In this document: in pieces, positions 1 to 12,180 of the stretch
Layout: each line of letters starts with the position of its first letter
How positions within the stretch are numbered: position 1 is the first letter of the stretch
Assembly: GCA_026261815.1 (NCBI GenBank)
Contig: JAMPIT010000379.1
Location: 20,324,501 to 20,388,500 of the forward strand
Origin: Monarcha castaneiventris obscurior
Taxonomy: Eukaryota > Chordata > Aves > Passeriformes > Monarchidae
Length of the DNA: 64,000 nt
Reading direction: 5' to 3'
Translations under genes and position numbers: made by a program
The notes under the pieces: generated by a model
The model's database searches: none
What the model saw: the letters and a program-made list of their open reading frames with translations, nothing else
Told to the model about the DNA's origin: nothing

Positions 1-210
1 AAGTTAAAAGAAAAATTAAATAAAAAATCTGTCATTCTGAGTACACAGCTACTTCTTTTTTTTACCTAGTTTACTATATCAGGAGTGTGGAATATGTTAC
101 ATTACATATAGGATCTAACTCTCCTGTCTTCTCTGTTCAGTTGTTCAGCCAAGCAAAACCAAGGAGAACAAAATGGTATATTCTGAATCAGTATTTTACA
201 GTCATCCAAG

Positions 211-475
211 AATGAGTTGGAAGGGACTTATATAGGTCACGTATTCCTGCCTCCTATTTTAAGCAGGACTGTTACTCACTCTAGATGAGTGGTTTTGTCT
301 AGCCAAATCTCAAACTCCAAACAAGTTCCTTAATATCTGTATGAAAGCTCCCAAGATGGATTTTGTGACTGCTGTCTTAATTATACCTCACAGCATTCCA
401 GGTTCGGCCTCACCAATGCTAAACAGAGCTTCCCTTCAGGGAAAAAATTCCCTTCAGGCTTCTATCCACACTTTG
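211..475 (-). mobile_element. Old CR1 LINE fragment, degraded
   Basis: The left edge reads as a decayed version of the reverse-complemented CR1 3' end (GTTGGAAGGGACTTATA, then a worn form of the usual ATCATCTAGTCCAACC stretch). Around 400-440 the text resembles the antisense of a more 5' CR1 part (GGCCTCACCAATGCTAAACA). The middle is hard to align, so this is an old copy or two adjoining relics. No coding capacity remains. Its fit is weaker than that of the copies at 1,002 or 30,700; the outer limits are approximate. Confidence 0.55.
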
Positions 476-1001
476 GTCATACTATGACCCAAGAGCTGAC
501 ATGTATCTTGCAATAAGTGAGAACTGCTAACTCAAACTCATCTTGGCTCTGTCACCCAGCATGATCACCGCTCCTTAAAATTTAGTATCAAATTTTCTGA
601 GAACGCACTCCGTCTCATTTCTAGATCATCAGTGGAGGTATAGAAAACACATATACCATATCAGTCGCATTGCTTCTGATCTCTTTCTGATTCCATTTTC
701 ATTTCCAATCCATAAAGCAGCAACCAAGTCATCTCCAGAGTAGTTAACATGCTTGCTTCTGTTTCCCAAAACAGTACCTTTTTTTCATGTGTTTTGCATT
801 TTTGTCTGATGCCTGAAGTTTATGAACATACTCTCAGCGTCCTGCAAGTTAACTAGTTCTTGGTGGGAAGGAACAGGATTTTCACTATCAGAATATCTCA
901 GGGAATTTTCACACTGAATGGAAAATTAAGAGGTTTCCTGAGCTGAACAGTGGTGCGAAAAGCAGAGAGGTTTTCCAGACCAAGGCCACTGTTGTCACTA
1001 T
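476..1001. other. Unassigned AT-rich sequence
   Basis: No repeat signature, exon-like structure or meaningful reading frame was recognised here. The stretch separates two minus-strand CR1 fragments and could be flanking DNA or a CR1 part too decayed to see by eye. Confidence 0.5.
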
Positions 1002-1650
1002 TCATAGACTCATAGAATAGTTTGGGTTGGAAGGGACCTTTAAAGATCACTTAGTCCAACACTCTGGCAATGAGCAGGGACCTCTTCAACTAGATCAGGT
1101 TGTCCAAAACCCCATGCAACCTGACGTTGAACGTTGCCAGGGATGGGTAATCTACTACCTCTCTGGTCAACCTGTGCCAGTATTTCAGCACCCTCATTGT
1201 AAAAAGTGTTTTCTTTAGTTTGAATCTACCCTCTTTTTCTTTAAAACCATTACCTCTTGTCCTACTACAGGCTACAGGCCCTACTAAGGAGTCTGTCCCC
1301 ATCATTCTTCTAAGCTCTCTTTAGGTATTGAAATGGTGCCATGTCTCCACAGAGCCTTCTACCCCAGGCTGAAAAAACCCAGCTTTCAGCCTTTCCTCAC
1401 AGGACAGGTGTTTCATCCCTCTGATCTTTTTTGTGGGTCTCCTTTAGGTCTGCACCAACAGTCCATGTCTTTCCTGTACTGAAGACTCCAGAGTTGGATA
1501 CAGTACTTTAGGTGGAGTCTCATGAGAATGGAGTAGGGGCGGAAAATCACCTCCCTTGACTTGCTGGACACAATTCCTTTGCTGCAGCCAAGGATGCAGT
1601 TGGCTTTTTGGGCTGTGAGACCAGAAACCAGGCCATAGCTGCAGTCTCCT
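1002..1650 (-). mobile_element. CR1 LINE, 5'-truncated 3' portion
   Basis: Begins with the reverse complement of the CR1 tail (TCATAGACTCATAGAATAG), then GGTTGGAAGGGACCTTTAAAG and the antisense of the conserved 3' region: dominated by phrases matching 'first-person' CR1 blocks such as AGCAGGGACCTCTTCAACTAG and GTGTTTTCTTTAGTTTGAATC. It continues to GGATGCAGTTGGCTTTTTGG near 1,590-1,610. CR1 retrotransposes from its 3' end and is normally 5'-truncated in birds, so a 650-bp 3' piece is typical. The small frames at 1,027-1,218 (plus) and 1,090-1,305 (minus) are products of this repeat, not genes. The right boundary is approximate. Confidence 0.93.
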
Positions 1651-2734
1651 ACTGTTGATTTACAAAATCAGGAAGACGCTCTAGATCAAGACCAGACCTT
1701 TTGCTGTATTAGCCTAATGCATCTATGAAAGAGAAGAAATATCTGTAAAATACATAAATTTATGCCTTGAATGTAGGATAGGTGTAAGTGCAGCCAGTAA
1801 AGTAAAATTAAGGATCTTATGGCAGCAAACTGGGAAGGATTTAGGAGTATTTTGATTAGTTTACATGCACGTCTACTTTATAGATATGTTAAAAATTACT
1901 ACATATTCTGATATGATACTCAATTCTTAGTTGTCTGCCTCTGCAACATGAAATATTGCTACTCACAATACTTTGATGGATCCAATTTCTAGAAAAGTGT
2001 CATTGTAACCAATAAAAGCACTTGTCTAGAAATGCTTACAGTTGGACCAAAAGAAAAAAACCCCAAACATCCTACTCCTTTAACCTTTAGTATTTTTATA
2101 AAATCTATATTTATCATGTAAAATCATATATGTTACTTATTTGATAATGTTTCCCCAGGCATGTGGTAAGAAACCAGTTCTTCTGGTGTTTTCTCTGAGG
2201 CCAGATTGTTCTCTTTAAAACAAGGTAGGAGTGAATACCAAATATGCTCTTTAGTACAACAGCATATGCTGATCAGTAGAGCTCAGGATGTAATTACATA
2301 TGTTGTTTTATCCTATATTATGTCATTCTATCTTACATTTTGTATTTCAGTTGAAACTCAAAATCAAACATATAGCTCAATTGCTAGTATTCTCCATTGT
2401 CATTTTATTCCTTGGATCCCAAATCAGCTCTGTTACCTAATACAATATTTCTCTGCATTAGCTTTAAATGACTGTGATCAAATATTGTTTTTATTAAGAA
2501 GTATTTCATGCAATCTTTTTTTTTTTTTTTACTTAACCCTATAGCCTAATTCAAAACACAAAAAAATTGCAGCAAATTTAATCTAAGATGACAGGTGATA
2601 AACTATTCAGGAATCCCCTGATTCATAATATATTTATGTCCTCAATTATGTAAGGTATGTCTGGTCTAGGAATGAAAATCAGTAGTACTTGCTGTTCTCT
2701 GCAGGGTGTAAATGTTTGACACACTGTGGAGTCA
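1651..2734. other. Unassigned AT-rich sequence
   Basis: Contains a 112-codon plus-strand frame (2,206-2,544) rich in hydrophobic and cysteine codons and ending in a poly-T run at about 2,517-2,530. It has no recognisable domain and its composition fits translated AT-rich noncoding DNA. No promoter, exon or repeat was recognised. Confidence 0.5.
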
Positions 2735-3065
2735 CGAGCAACTGAGGTAGAATGGCAATGGCACCTCTGGGGATCATCATTTCCAACCTCTGTTCAGAGC
2801 AGGGTCAGCTAGAGCAGTTTGGCCAGCTGGGGATTGAGTATTTCCAAGGATGGATAGTCTACTATTGAACTGAGAAGCCTCTCGCAGTGTTTGACCACCA
2901 TCACAGTGAAAGCTCCCTTATTTTAAAGTGGAATTTCCCACAATTCTGTTCGTGTCTGTTGCCACTTGCCCTGTTACTGGGTTCCACTAAGAAGAGGCTG
3001 TCTCTGTCTTCTTGGCATCTAGTTTGGGTTTTTTATAGACACTAATGATATCTCCCCTGTGTCTT
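2735..3065 (-). mobile_element. Old CR1 LINE fragment
   Basis: Decayed antisense CR1 3' region. Recognisable pieces in the expected order include TTTCCAACCTCTGTTCAGAG, CAGTTTGGCCAGCTGGGG, TTTCCAAGGATGGATAGTC and GATATCTCCCCTGTGTC. The extreme tail with ATTCTATG units is missing or unreadable. More diverged than the copy at 1,002, and the third minus-strand CR1 in a row. No coding capacity. Confidence 0.75.
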
Positions 3066-4860
3066 CTATATTTTGTATACTGTGAAAATTGAGGGGCTGT
3101 GTTATCAGATGGACAGAGGCATGAGATAAATAGTGTTCCATAGTGCAAATACAATATTTAATTTACAAGTGTCTTGTACACAATACACATGCACTTACAC
3201 AAACAACACCTTGGAAGTTCTTATAGCCAAAGTAGAGGATATTTCTGTTTTAAAACTAACATTCCCAGACTTGTTTAGGTGGACCTCATGGCTCTGCCTT
3301 TTCCACTATGTCCTCCCTCATTTACCTTCTACCTCTATCACTGACTTCAGGATCATCGGTACTCATGCCTGTCAGGCATGTGGCACTTCTTGTTTCAGAA
3401 AATAAAACAAGATCTGGAGCAACCCTGACTCTCCTTTGTTCAGCTTCTTCAGTACCACACCACTAAGACATGGCATTGCTCTCATCTTTCTTCACCCTAC
3501 ATTTTTTTAATGAATGGCAACATTGACAGCCCAGAACAGCAGCTGAGCAGTCCTTGTGTGTTTTAGGCAATATCATCCCATAAAAGACACCTTCGCTTGT
3601 GTATGTGGTGAATATAATGAAAATACTAACGTAGTTTGGAAGTTTCAATACCTGAAAAGATAAGGCTGTGTCAGTGAAAGGTTGCTCCCAAGCTGATTGC
3701 CTCCTCTTTTCAGTAGCAGTTAATTAGCTTTGACAGAGCACATGGTTTAGGAGACTCCAATAATTCTAGTTTTGGAGCTAGCTGAGGAATCTGTGAATGA
3801 TATAGACATACTCTATATACATATATTCTCTATATAACTTTCTAGCACTCCCTTTAAAAAACCCCAACTTTCACTTGCAGAATAGACTTAGGCTCTGTGC
3901 CCAGTGTGGAAGAATGCTGGAAGAGGTCCTGGGGTGTGGATGATGGCAAGTGCGTGTTCTGTACAGGTTGTTTTGGGTCACTAACAGGTTCTGCTGTTTT
4001 GTGCTCTGTAGCATCTCTAGGATGTCTTTGCTTTCCTTCCTCTGTGCCTCTTCTTACGACCAGTGATGCCCGTTTGCTGGTGTTACACTCAAGTCCTGTA
4101 TTACACATAAGATATCAAGAGGATGCTTGTACATATTATTGTGAATAATTCTCAGAGATAGTTTCTGTACATACAGAAATATCTCTTGCCCATTTACTCG
4201 AGATAAATGGAAGAAATGCCTTCAGCTTCAGGGTTTCTTTGTTTCAAGAAAGATTTTAAGCCTCAGAAATATTTTGAAGACTTTTTTTAATTACAGTGTG
4301 ATTGAAAGCAGAACAACAAAAGGATCACGGGGCATCAATACAGCAGACATTGTTCAAATTTATTGGGAAATGAGAGTCCTTGTCTCACAGGACTATTCTC
4401 TCTCATGCTGATCTGGCAGAAAGAGCCATCTCTCTCAGCCTTGAATGGCAAATGTTGATACTTCAGCTTTCTGTCACAGTCAGTTCAAGTGGAGCCCAAT
4501 ACAGATACACACATCTGTGTAAACTGTTCTTTGTTTTGCTTTCTAGGATAATTAAGTAAAAGCCTACTAGATGAGCACAATTACTCAAAATTAATCACTG
4601 TCAAGCTAGTTAAATCATGACAGATTAATTGCTTGTATCTATTCTTGTATTAGGATTTGTTTTATCAGCAGAAATACTCAAGTAGCTCTCCTGTTCTGGT
4701 AAATCATTGCTCTTTTTATGAGAAAACTGTAAATATTTGTTTCTTATAATCAATTATACTTTTAATTAACCTTTAAAAATAAGGTGGCTTTAATTACATT
4801 TTGTATGGATGATATTTGGCTACACTTATCCCAAGCGAATTTTTAAACCTTGTAAGTGTC
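3066..4860. other. Unassigned sequence between CR1 copies
   Basis: Mostly unique AT-rich DNA. It holds a perfect short inverted repeat (CATGCCTG-T-CAGGCATG, 3,364-3,380) and a more GC-balanced patch at 3,881-4,110 with overlapping 83-84-codon frames on both strands. Neither frame shows a protein signature. Near 4,560-4,640 there are several homeodomain-type ATTA/TAAT cores, a weak hint only. Confidence 0.45.
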
Positions 4861-4965
4861 AATGCCAGGTTGGACGGGTCTTTGAGCACTCTGGTCTGTG
4901 AGAGGTGTCCCTGCCCAGGATCTCTAAGGTCCCTTCCAACCCAAACCATCCTATGATTCTGTAAT
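4861..4965 (+). mobile_element. CR1 LINE 3' end, short
   Basis: A short sense-orientation CR1 3' end: CCAGGTTGGACGGGTCTTTG, then CTAAGGTCCCTTCCAACCCA and CATCCTATGATTCTGTAAT. Only about the last 100 bp of the element are present, so it was strongly 5'-truncated on insertion. It lies about 165 bp upstream of a second plus-strand CR1 3' end. Confidence 0.92.
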
Positions 4966-5129
4966 TATTCTGATGTCACCTATCTTCTTTCTGAAAATTT
5001 GGGGTGTGTAATGCCACTCTGGGCAAAACACTCTGACAATAATATTAAATGTACTTTATGACAGAGGATAGGACTCAATTTGTAGAGGCAGTTCAGGAAT
5101 TTAAATACTTTATGATGTTCTATGACACA

Positions 5130-5345
5130 AGGAAAAAATTTTTTGAGGGGGGTGAAAAACTGCAACAGCTTTCCCAGAGAGATGGTGGATACCCCATCCC
5201 TGGAAACATTTGAGGTCAGGTTGGACTCTGAGCAATCTGATCTAGTTAAAAATGCTACTGCTCATTGCAGGGGAGTTTGAACTAGATTACCTTTACAGGC
5301 TCTCTCCCACTCAAACTTGTTTATGATTCTTTGTTTCTGTGATTC
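5130..5345 (+). mobile_element. CR1 LINE 3' end
   Basis: Sense CR1 3' segment: a worn GGGGGGTGAAAAACTGCAAC, then CCCAGAGAGATGGTGGATAC, CCCCATCCCTGGAAACATTT and GAGGTCAGGTTGGACTCTGA, ending with a decayed tail (TTATGATTCTTTGTTTCTGTG) trimmed of clear repeat units. The divergence pattern differs from the neighbouring copy at 4,861, favouring a separate insertion. Part of the minus-strand frame at 4,980-5,165 is an antisense shadow of it. Confidence 0.9.
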
Positions 5346-8300
5346 TGTTTCAAACAAGTTTGGTTTGTTTATCAACTCTGGTGATGAGATTTCACATTAA
5401 TTATTTGGACAGTCAAGAAAGTAGCTTCTGCGTATTACCAACATGTGGAAGATCTGTTATTTATTTGCTTTAAACGATGCAAAATTTTCTCTCTGTGAGG
5501 ACCACTTACAGTTTGTCAAGGTTTGAAGTCACCTTAAGTTTAGCCATCCAAATGTTAAGCTTATAAATTATTCTGGTTATCTCATTCTGTAACCACTGGA
5601 AAGGAAATGAGAGAGGCATTGTCAAAGGATGATTGATTCCACCTAGAAACCCATACTGTGATTGCATTAATTAATTTTTCTTAATGGCTAAAGTTATGTG
5701 AGATGAATACAAGCACTTTTTGCTAGAACCAAAGACTGCAAAACAGAAAGATTACTGTCTGCTGAGCAGATCTTGTAAGGTTGGATAAGAAATCTGATAT
5801 TCTGTCTCATTGACATTGTATGGTCGTTTATCTTGTCTTTTCAACTTATTAATGTAAGCCCTCTCCTCTATAGGTTGATCTCTCCCTATTGACTCTGTAT
5901 AGGCCAAGAACCTCTTAGTTTTGATGTCTTGCTTTAAAGTAGCTTATGTTAAGTGAATGCCATTCACAAAGTCTAGAAAATCTGATGGCTATTTAGATAT
6001 TATTATGTTTTTGGGTTCAGGGCAATTGCTTATTGCTAGAAAACCCTTAAGGTCTAGAATAAATGTCTGAACCTGTATTTTTCAAGGCATGAGTTTATGA
6101 TTAAGCTTATGATTTCAATTTATGATTTTCCATATTTTAATGTTAAAAATCCCCACAGATTTGTAATACATGGAATGATAATAACTATTAGAAATGCTAA
6201 TTCAAATGGATGCCAGACCCTCTGCATTTTACTGTTATTGTTTCAAGAATGCAGCACTGCAGTGCTGAAAATGGATTTGCTAAAAGAAAGGAGCCAAAAC
6301 CTTGACAATCTTGAATTTTATTTTTGGGTTCAAATAGAAATCACCATAAAAAAAAATCTTAGTTCCTGTGTTAGGGGATGGGTGGGAAAAGTACAATGCT
6401 AAAGAATAAGAAAAGGATAACTTAAATATATATTAAAAATTCTCAGTTGAAAGTAACAGGGTGCTGACCTAGAGCACATTGAGATTAATGACAAGTGGTT
6501 CTGCCATTGTATTGATCAGTGCCTGTGGCTATTTAGTAGATGATAAAACACACAACATTGATTGAGTCTACTGGCAAAATGTTTTAGATGTCAAAGCTGC
6601 AGTACTTTTCTTAAAGCTCAAAATAAAGCTGTTAATTAGGTGTATATAATGGAATATATGCATAAACACATACGCAGACATAAATATTTATATCTATATA
6701 ATAAAATGTTTAAGAACTACTGGCAAAGGCATTATTCTAGTAGTACAAAGCCATTTAGATTTAATACATGCCCTTTACCAATATTTCAGTGAGCTGTCAT
6801 GTAACTAGTAGATTATACAGTGAATAAAATTAACAAAATATTATATACATGGAAAATCAAACATTTTAGCCCTTATTGTATAGAGTGTTATCAAAAGAAA
6901 AGATATTGAAATGTCTGTTACCTGAGAGATGTGTTTCACGCTCAGAATCTTCCTGTGGGGAAGACTATAGATCTGAGCTCATTAGTGACACAGTAGAAAT
7001 TGATGAAATGTTGAAAAGATTTAAGAGAAAATGAAAGAAATAGGAAGACTGCATAAAAAAAATAAACACCTTCATCATGTAGAGGACTAATTATAGTAAC
7101 ATTGGTTACTTTGGCAAATTGTCATTGGCATTTTAAGACATAATTGCACTTCCAGAAAACAGCAATTACCTCAGAAATTAATGTCAACTTTGTAGAATCT
7201 ACCAGGAAGAAGAAATAGTGCTGACACAAGCATAGAAACGTATTGTGAATTTCCTAGGCTTTGTTTTAATCTGGTTTCTGGAGTTTCAGAATTGTCTATT
7301 TCTTCTTGGAGCAAACAGACTCGATGATCTTGGTCAGAGCCATAGCAAGCATACACCGAGTTCTATCACAGACTGTATTAAAATGTACAAGTAAGAGAAA
7401 ACCTCAGAGGGAGGGGGTATATTTCATGTGCAGAAGCTGCTCCCCAGTGTAAAATTGGATCACTTATGTTCAGGCATCTTTTACCATTCACAGAGATCCT
7501 GCAGGCAGGATACACAGCTTAAATGTTCAAAGCAATTCATTATTGTCTCATATACACAGCTGATAGAAAATTCATGCTACTACACTTAGCATTAATTTGC
7601 TCACTGGCCCTGATGAGACACCAGATGAGTCTTTTCTGGCCAGGCAGTCATCAGTCAGCTGTAAAAGTGCTGCCTCTACTCCTTGCAGAGGGCTGATCCA
7701 CAATCTTGCTAAATGCCCATCTACCGATACTCTGTGGTTTCTTAGGACTTTGGTGCTCAAGAAAACTTGTCAGTTGTCCTTCTGGTTTTGTGGGGTTTTT
7801 GTTTGGTTGGTTTTGTTTGTTTCTTCCTTTAGTTTCGAATTGGTAACTATTATTCCCCCAACGATTTTACATCAGTGTGTGTTTTTGTTTTTCTTATCAT
7901 GCTTGGCTTCAATCTGTGTACTTTGTCACATGTAGCAGCAATTTTCTCTGACAGAAAGCCACCAGCTGTGCTATACAAAATTGGGGGTTTGATCACAGAG
8001 AGATAAACCTTATGGCCATGGGTTACAGGGTCTTATATATTTGTGCTTCCCTAGCTGGTAACTTGATCAAGGTCATGTGCAAAGCTCCATCTGGGTTGAA
8101 GATACATATGCATTCCTTAAATTTTCTCAGTACTTTTTCAGCTTCCTGATCCCTAACTCCTTTGTCTTACAGTCAGCCTGGCAAAATTCCAGACAGACAT
8201 CTACAATACTATTTTTTAATAAGTGTAATCTAAATCATAGATGGATAAATAAAAATTTGATAGAAGATGCTGTGTTTCTTTGTGTGCTTCTTTTTTCTTC

Positions 8301-8752
8301 ATGCAGGGCATAGAAATGATTGACATCAAAATGAAAATGTCAGCATCTACTTTTCTTATATCATTTTACTTCTTCTGCGTGTACCCATTGAACAAGTCTT
8401 TCTTCAAAAACATTAGGAATTTTTAGCTTAATCAGTTCCATCCACTGGAGTGGATAGAAGTCAAGATCGTCTTGTTTTTTCTGTGGATTGGCTACTGAGC
8501 TATTTGACCAATTCCCAATATGTGAATGCCGAGGAGAGGGAAGAAATAATGAAAAAATAAGACTTTTTGATTGAAAAAGATAGCACTAAGGACCTGGGAA
8601 TAAAAGAACAGGTAGTTTATGTATTTATGTTATAATATTTATATCTAAACTATTGCCCTAAAGTCTCTATATATTCTGTGTGAGAGATTGTTTCATATAG
8701 GAGAGATTAATTCTGCCCTATGGTGGTCATCTAAGCTAAATCAGATGGATTA
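5346..8752. other. Unassigned AT-rich sequence
   Basis: About 3.4 kb without a recognised gene or interspersed repeat. The 101-codon plus frame at 6,097-6,402 and the 112-codon plus frame at 7,597-7,935 lack domain signatures. A TA-rich patch lies at about 6,640-6,710 and a T/G-only-like tract at about 7,783-7,830. Nothing supports transcription. Confidence 0.5.
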
Positions 8753-10168
8753 TTCAGATGAAGTCCCCAGTGACTGGAAAAATGGAAACATCACACCCCT
8801 TTAAAAAAGGGTGAAAATGAGGGCCCTGAAAACTACCAAACAGTCAGTCTGACCTCTGTGCTTGGTATGAGTACAGATCCACTACTCCTGGAAGCTATTT
8901 CAAGATATGTGGAAGATGGAGGTCATTAGACAGAGATCATCTCTTGACCAAGGGCAAGTCATGCCTGACTCATCTATCAGTGAGCCACTGTGCCGGTAGA
9001 TAAGGGCAGAGCAACTGATGTCATCTACTTTGATTTTTCTAAGGCCTTTGATGTGGTCCCATTACACATTATTACTTGTAAATTGAAGTTGATGGATATG
9101 GGGTTGATAGATAGGCTGTTTGATGGATAAGGAATTGACTGGATGACCAGCTCCAGAGTTACAGTCAATATCTCAATGTCCAGGTGGAAACCAGCAATAA
9201 GGGGTATCCCTCAGAGGTCCATACAGTGAGCAAAGCTGTTCAATATCTTTGTCGACGGCGCAGACAGTGGGGCTGAGTGTGCCCACAGCAAGTTTGTGGG
9301 TGACACCAAACTGAGTGGTGCAGTTGATACACTTGAGAGAAGGGATGCCATCCAGAGGGCCTTGACAGGCTTCAATTGAAAATCTTCGTGAAGTTCAACA
9401 AGACAAGTCCCGCACTTGGGTTGGGACAATCCCCAATATCAGTATAGACTGTGGGATATATAAACAGAGAGCAGTCCTGAAGAGAAGGGCTTGGTTATAC
9501 AGGTGAATGAAAAATTGGACTTGAGCTGGCAATGTGCATTTACAACCCAGACAGCCACACCTTGGGTCGCATGCAAAGCAGCATGGCCAGTTTGTAAAAG
9601 CACGTAATTCTTCCCCTCTACTGCACTCTTGTGAGAGTCCACCTGGAGATCTGCATTCAGTTCTGGGGCTTGTAGTACAAAAAAGGCATTGAACTGTCAG
9701 AGTGGGACCATGGGAAGGCCATGAAAATGGTCAGATGTCTGGAATACCACTTCTATGCAGAAAGGCTGAGAGAGTTTTTCAGCCTGGAGAAGACAAGGTT
9801 CCTGGAAGACCTTATTGTGGTCTTTTAGTACTTTAAGTGGACTTAAAAGAAAGAAGAAGAGAGCCTTTTTGGCAGGACCTGTAGTGACAGGACAAGGAAC
9901 AATGGTTTTAAACTGAAAGAGGGTAGGTTTAGATTGGATACATGGAAGAAATATTTTAATGATGAGGGGGATGAGACAGGTGGGACAAGTTGCCCAGAGA
10001 AGCTGGGCAACAGCAACTTGCCCATCTTTTGAAGTTTTCAAGGTCAGTTGGATGAGACTTTGAGCAACCTCATTTAAATTTGGTGGAAGATATTTCTGTG
10101 CATTACACTGAGGGCTGAACTACGTGATCTTTAAAGGTCCATTCCAATCCAAACAATTCTATGATTTT
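8753..10168 (+). mobile_element. CR1 LINE with broken reverse transcriptase
   Basis: The longest mobile element here, about 1.4 kb of sense CR1 reaching the 3' end. The 5' part is a decayed ORF2 reverse-transcriptase region: a frame near 8,770-8,800 resembles the DWKxxNITPL block, DFSKAFDVVP is readable at about 9,030-9,060, and LFNIF followed by SKFVGDTKLSG lies near 9,238-9,315. The usual catalytic xADD motif appears as FVGD, so the aspartate pair is lost. Stops and frameshifts break the frame throughout, for example after ITPL. The 3' untranslated part ends with GATCTTTAAAGGTCCATTCC and CAATTCTATGATTTTA. The 5' end is truncated, so the endonuclease and ORF1 are absent. Frames on the minus strand between 9,211 and 10,041 are antisense shadows. 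Confidence 0.95.
8770..9375 (+). pseudogene. CR1 ORF2 reverse-transcriptase relic
   Basis: This is the coding remnant inside the CR1 copy. It corresponds to the central reverse-transcriptase domain of CR1 ORF2, which primes and copies CR1 RNA at the target site in active elements. The finger/palm block SKAFDVV is preserved, while the catalytic box reads FVGD rather than the family's FADD, and several in-frame stops and indels separate the pieces. The N-terminal endonuclease and most of the thumb region are absent or unreadable. It cannot make an active enzyme. Identity is well supported; exact limits are not. Confidence 0.85.
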
Positions 10169-11330
10169 AAATATACATTTTCTATTTGCTTAATGTAATT
10201 GAACTAAGTACTTCACATGGAGACCTTCAATATAGATGTCTAAAGTCAGGTGAATTGAATCCTATCCACAGTGTTTTCAATGACTAAATGAATACATTTA
10301 ACGTTGAAAGAAGAGATTAACAAGGGAATAGAAGAAAGAATTAACTATGGAATTCCTTTCAATACTTGAAAGTGCTGTTCAGGGAAGTGGAGGCTTGGCA
10401 TGTGTAATTGTTTTATTATTTCAATTTTGTTTCAAGAGAAATTTTGGGAAAAGTGTTCTTTTTAAATGTAAAAATGTTCCTGAAGCAATATGGCAAGACC
10501 ATAATGGTTTTATTGTAAAAAAATGGAAATATGGGAGACTGAGTAGGACTTTGTTAACATTTAAAAATATTACACTATATATTAAACAGAATCTTAGTAG
10601 GTTTTTTTCCGCTGTATGATAAAATACTACACAATACTTAAAAATGGAATAGCATAAATAGTGTTTTCTTCCACTTGAAGGATGTAGAATGTGTTTTCAT
10701 GGAATGAAGAAACTTTCACTACAAAAAATTAATAACACCAAACTGATTGGAAACTCTAGAAATTGGAGCTCAATACTTGAAGCCTGCAGTTGTAGGAATA
10801 TATATTACTCATATCTGTCAGACTGAAAAAGGTATATTTGAGCGATTATATGACGTAGATGAGATTAGCAGGTATTGTCAAATCTTATGTTAGTAAATCT
10901 GAGACTCATCTTTGACTAAAAAAATTTTTTTCAAAACAATGTTAAAAAAGAATACAGGAAAAAGTACCCTCCAATGATTTATTTTAAATGATTAAGCCCC
11001 TAACAATGGAAAGTGAAATCCCAGAAATAATGGTCCTTCTTCATATCAGGATGTAGTTATAAGCTCCTTGTTAACTTAAGTAACATATTGAACTAGAGAT
11101 ATCCTCTAAGGCAATTCACAGGATTTCTTATCTTTACTAAAATATAATAAAATTTTACACCTGTCTTGTCACCTGTCATACATTCTGTGCATACATCTGA
11201 ACAAAAAGTCTCAATTTTTAGCTTTTATTAGAAAGTGCTTTAGGTAATATGGGAGACATTTGTCAGAACCTAGAGTTCAGTGTCTTAAACTATTTGAAGA
11301 TCTTAGTTTTCTGAAGGAAAATGTCATGGG
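10169..11330. other. Unassigned AT-rich sequence
   Basis: Unique-looking AT-rich DNA between a CR1 and an LTR-like segment. A 90-codon plus frame at 10,347-10,619 has no recognisable domain. No splice-site pair or repeat was identified. Confidence 0.5.
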
Positions 11331-12003
11331 TTCCTCTGCATTTCAGTGTGTCATTTGAGAGACCTTTCAGAGACTCTATGATGTGTGTCCTCTATCACGG
11401 CTCTATGCCAAAAAATTAATTTTGTGCCTTTTCTGTGCCTTTAAACTGAGCTTGAGAGGGGAGGAAAAAAAAAACCAAAACAACAAATGAGCTTTTCAAA
11501 GCAGTTCCCAAGGACACAGAGATAGACACTTCTCTGCATTCTCCCCGGTGGCAGTAGCATGGAGGGAGCACCCTGACTGTTTCTTCAGCCAGCTCTTCGT
11601 TTTTTTTCCTTCCCTTTTTCTCCAGTGTGTTTCCTGGGACTTTGGGTTTTTTTTCCCTTTTTTTTTTTTCTCTCTTCTGGACTGTTTCAATAACATCAGA
11701 ACACATTGGGAGAACTTCTCTTCAGGCCCGGAGGGGGCCTACGGCCACCCTCACGCCAGCTCTGAGAAGGAGGGACCACACCTACAAGAGGACTCTAATT
11801 TCTTCCCAGGTTTTCTCTCTATAGCAAGGGGTTTTACTATTCAGCATTATTATCCTTTTCCTATGTGTTTGTTAATAAATAGGTTTTATCTCTTTCACTT
11901 TCCTTTGAGGAAAATTTTCCCCCAAACCTGGTGGGGGGAAGAGTGGTTGTAACCTGGTTTTCTCTCAGAGGGTATATTGCTAGATTTTGGCCAAACTGGC
12001 ACA
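11331..12003 (+). mobile_element. Probable endogenous retrovirus LTR
   Basis: Starts with TGTCATGGGTT (11,332) and can be read to ...CCAAACTGGCACA (about 12,003), giving TG...CA ends and about 670 bp. Inside are T/C-rich runs (11,595-11,675), a GC-richer patch (11,725-11,790) and an AATAAA signal at 11,874-11,879 followed by a GT/G-rich stretch, as in an R/U5 region on the plus strand. The text resembles passerine LTRs from memory, but no family name can be given. No target-site duplication was convincing, so ends may be off by tens of bases. The overlapping frames at 11,416-11,952 on both strands lie inside it and are not genes. Confidence 0.6.
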
Positions 12004-12180
12004 CACAGTTCATCCAATCAAGGTAGCCAGGCATTACTGATGCTGCTGCTGCTGACCAGTTTCCATAAAAATCTGACTTTGGTGATGGATCTTATTTATT
12101 TTGCAACTGTTATGCTGGGTCTGCCAAGCAGCTCTATAGTTTCCTCAAGTAAAGAGGGAATATGTCATATGTGTGCTATA

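Noticed and set aside
1027..1305. Short frames on both strands near 1.0-1.3 kb
   Set aside because: They lie wholly inside a CR1 3' region and translate repeat sequence.
9211..10041. Four minus-strand frames of 60-114 codons
   Set aside because: They are antisense shadows of the plus-strand CR1 at 8,753-10,168.
11416..11952. Frames of 65-134 codons, one lysine-rich and one phenylalanine-rich
   Set aside because: They are produced by T/C-rich low-complexity tracts inside the LTR-like segment.
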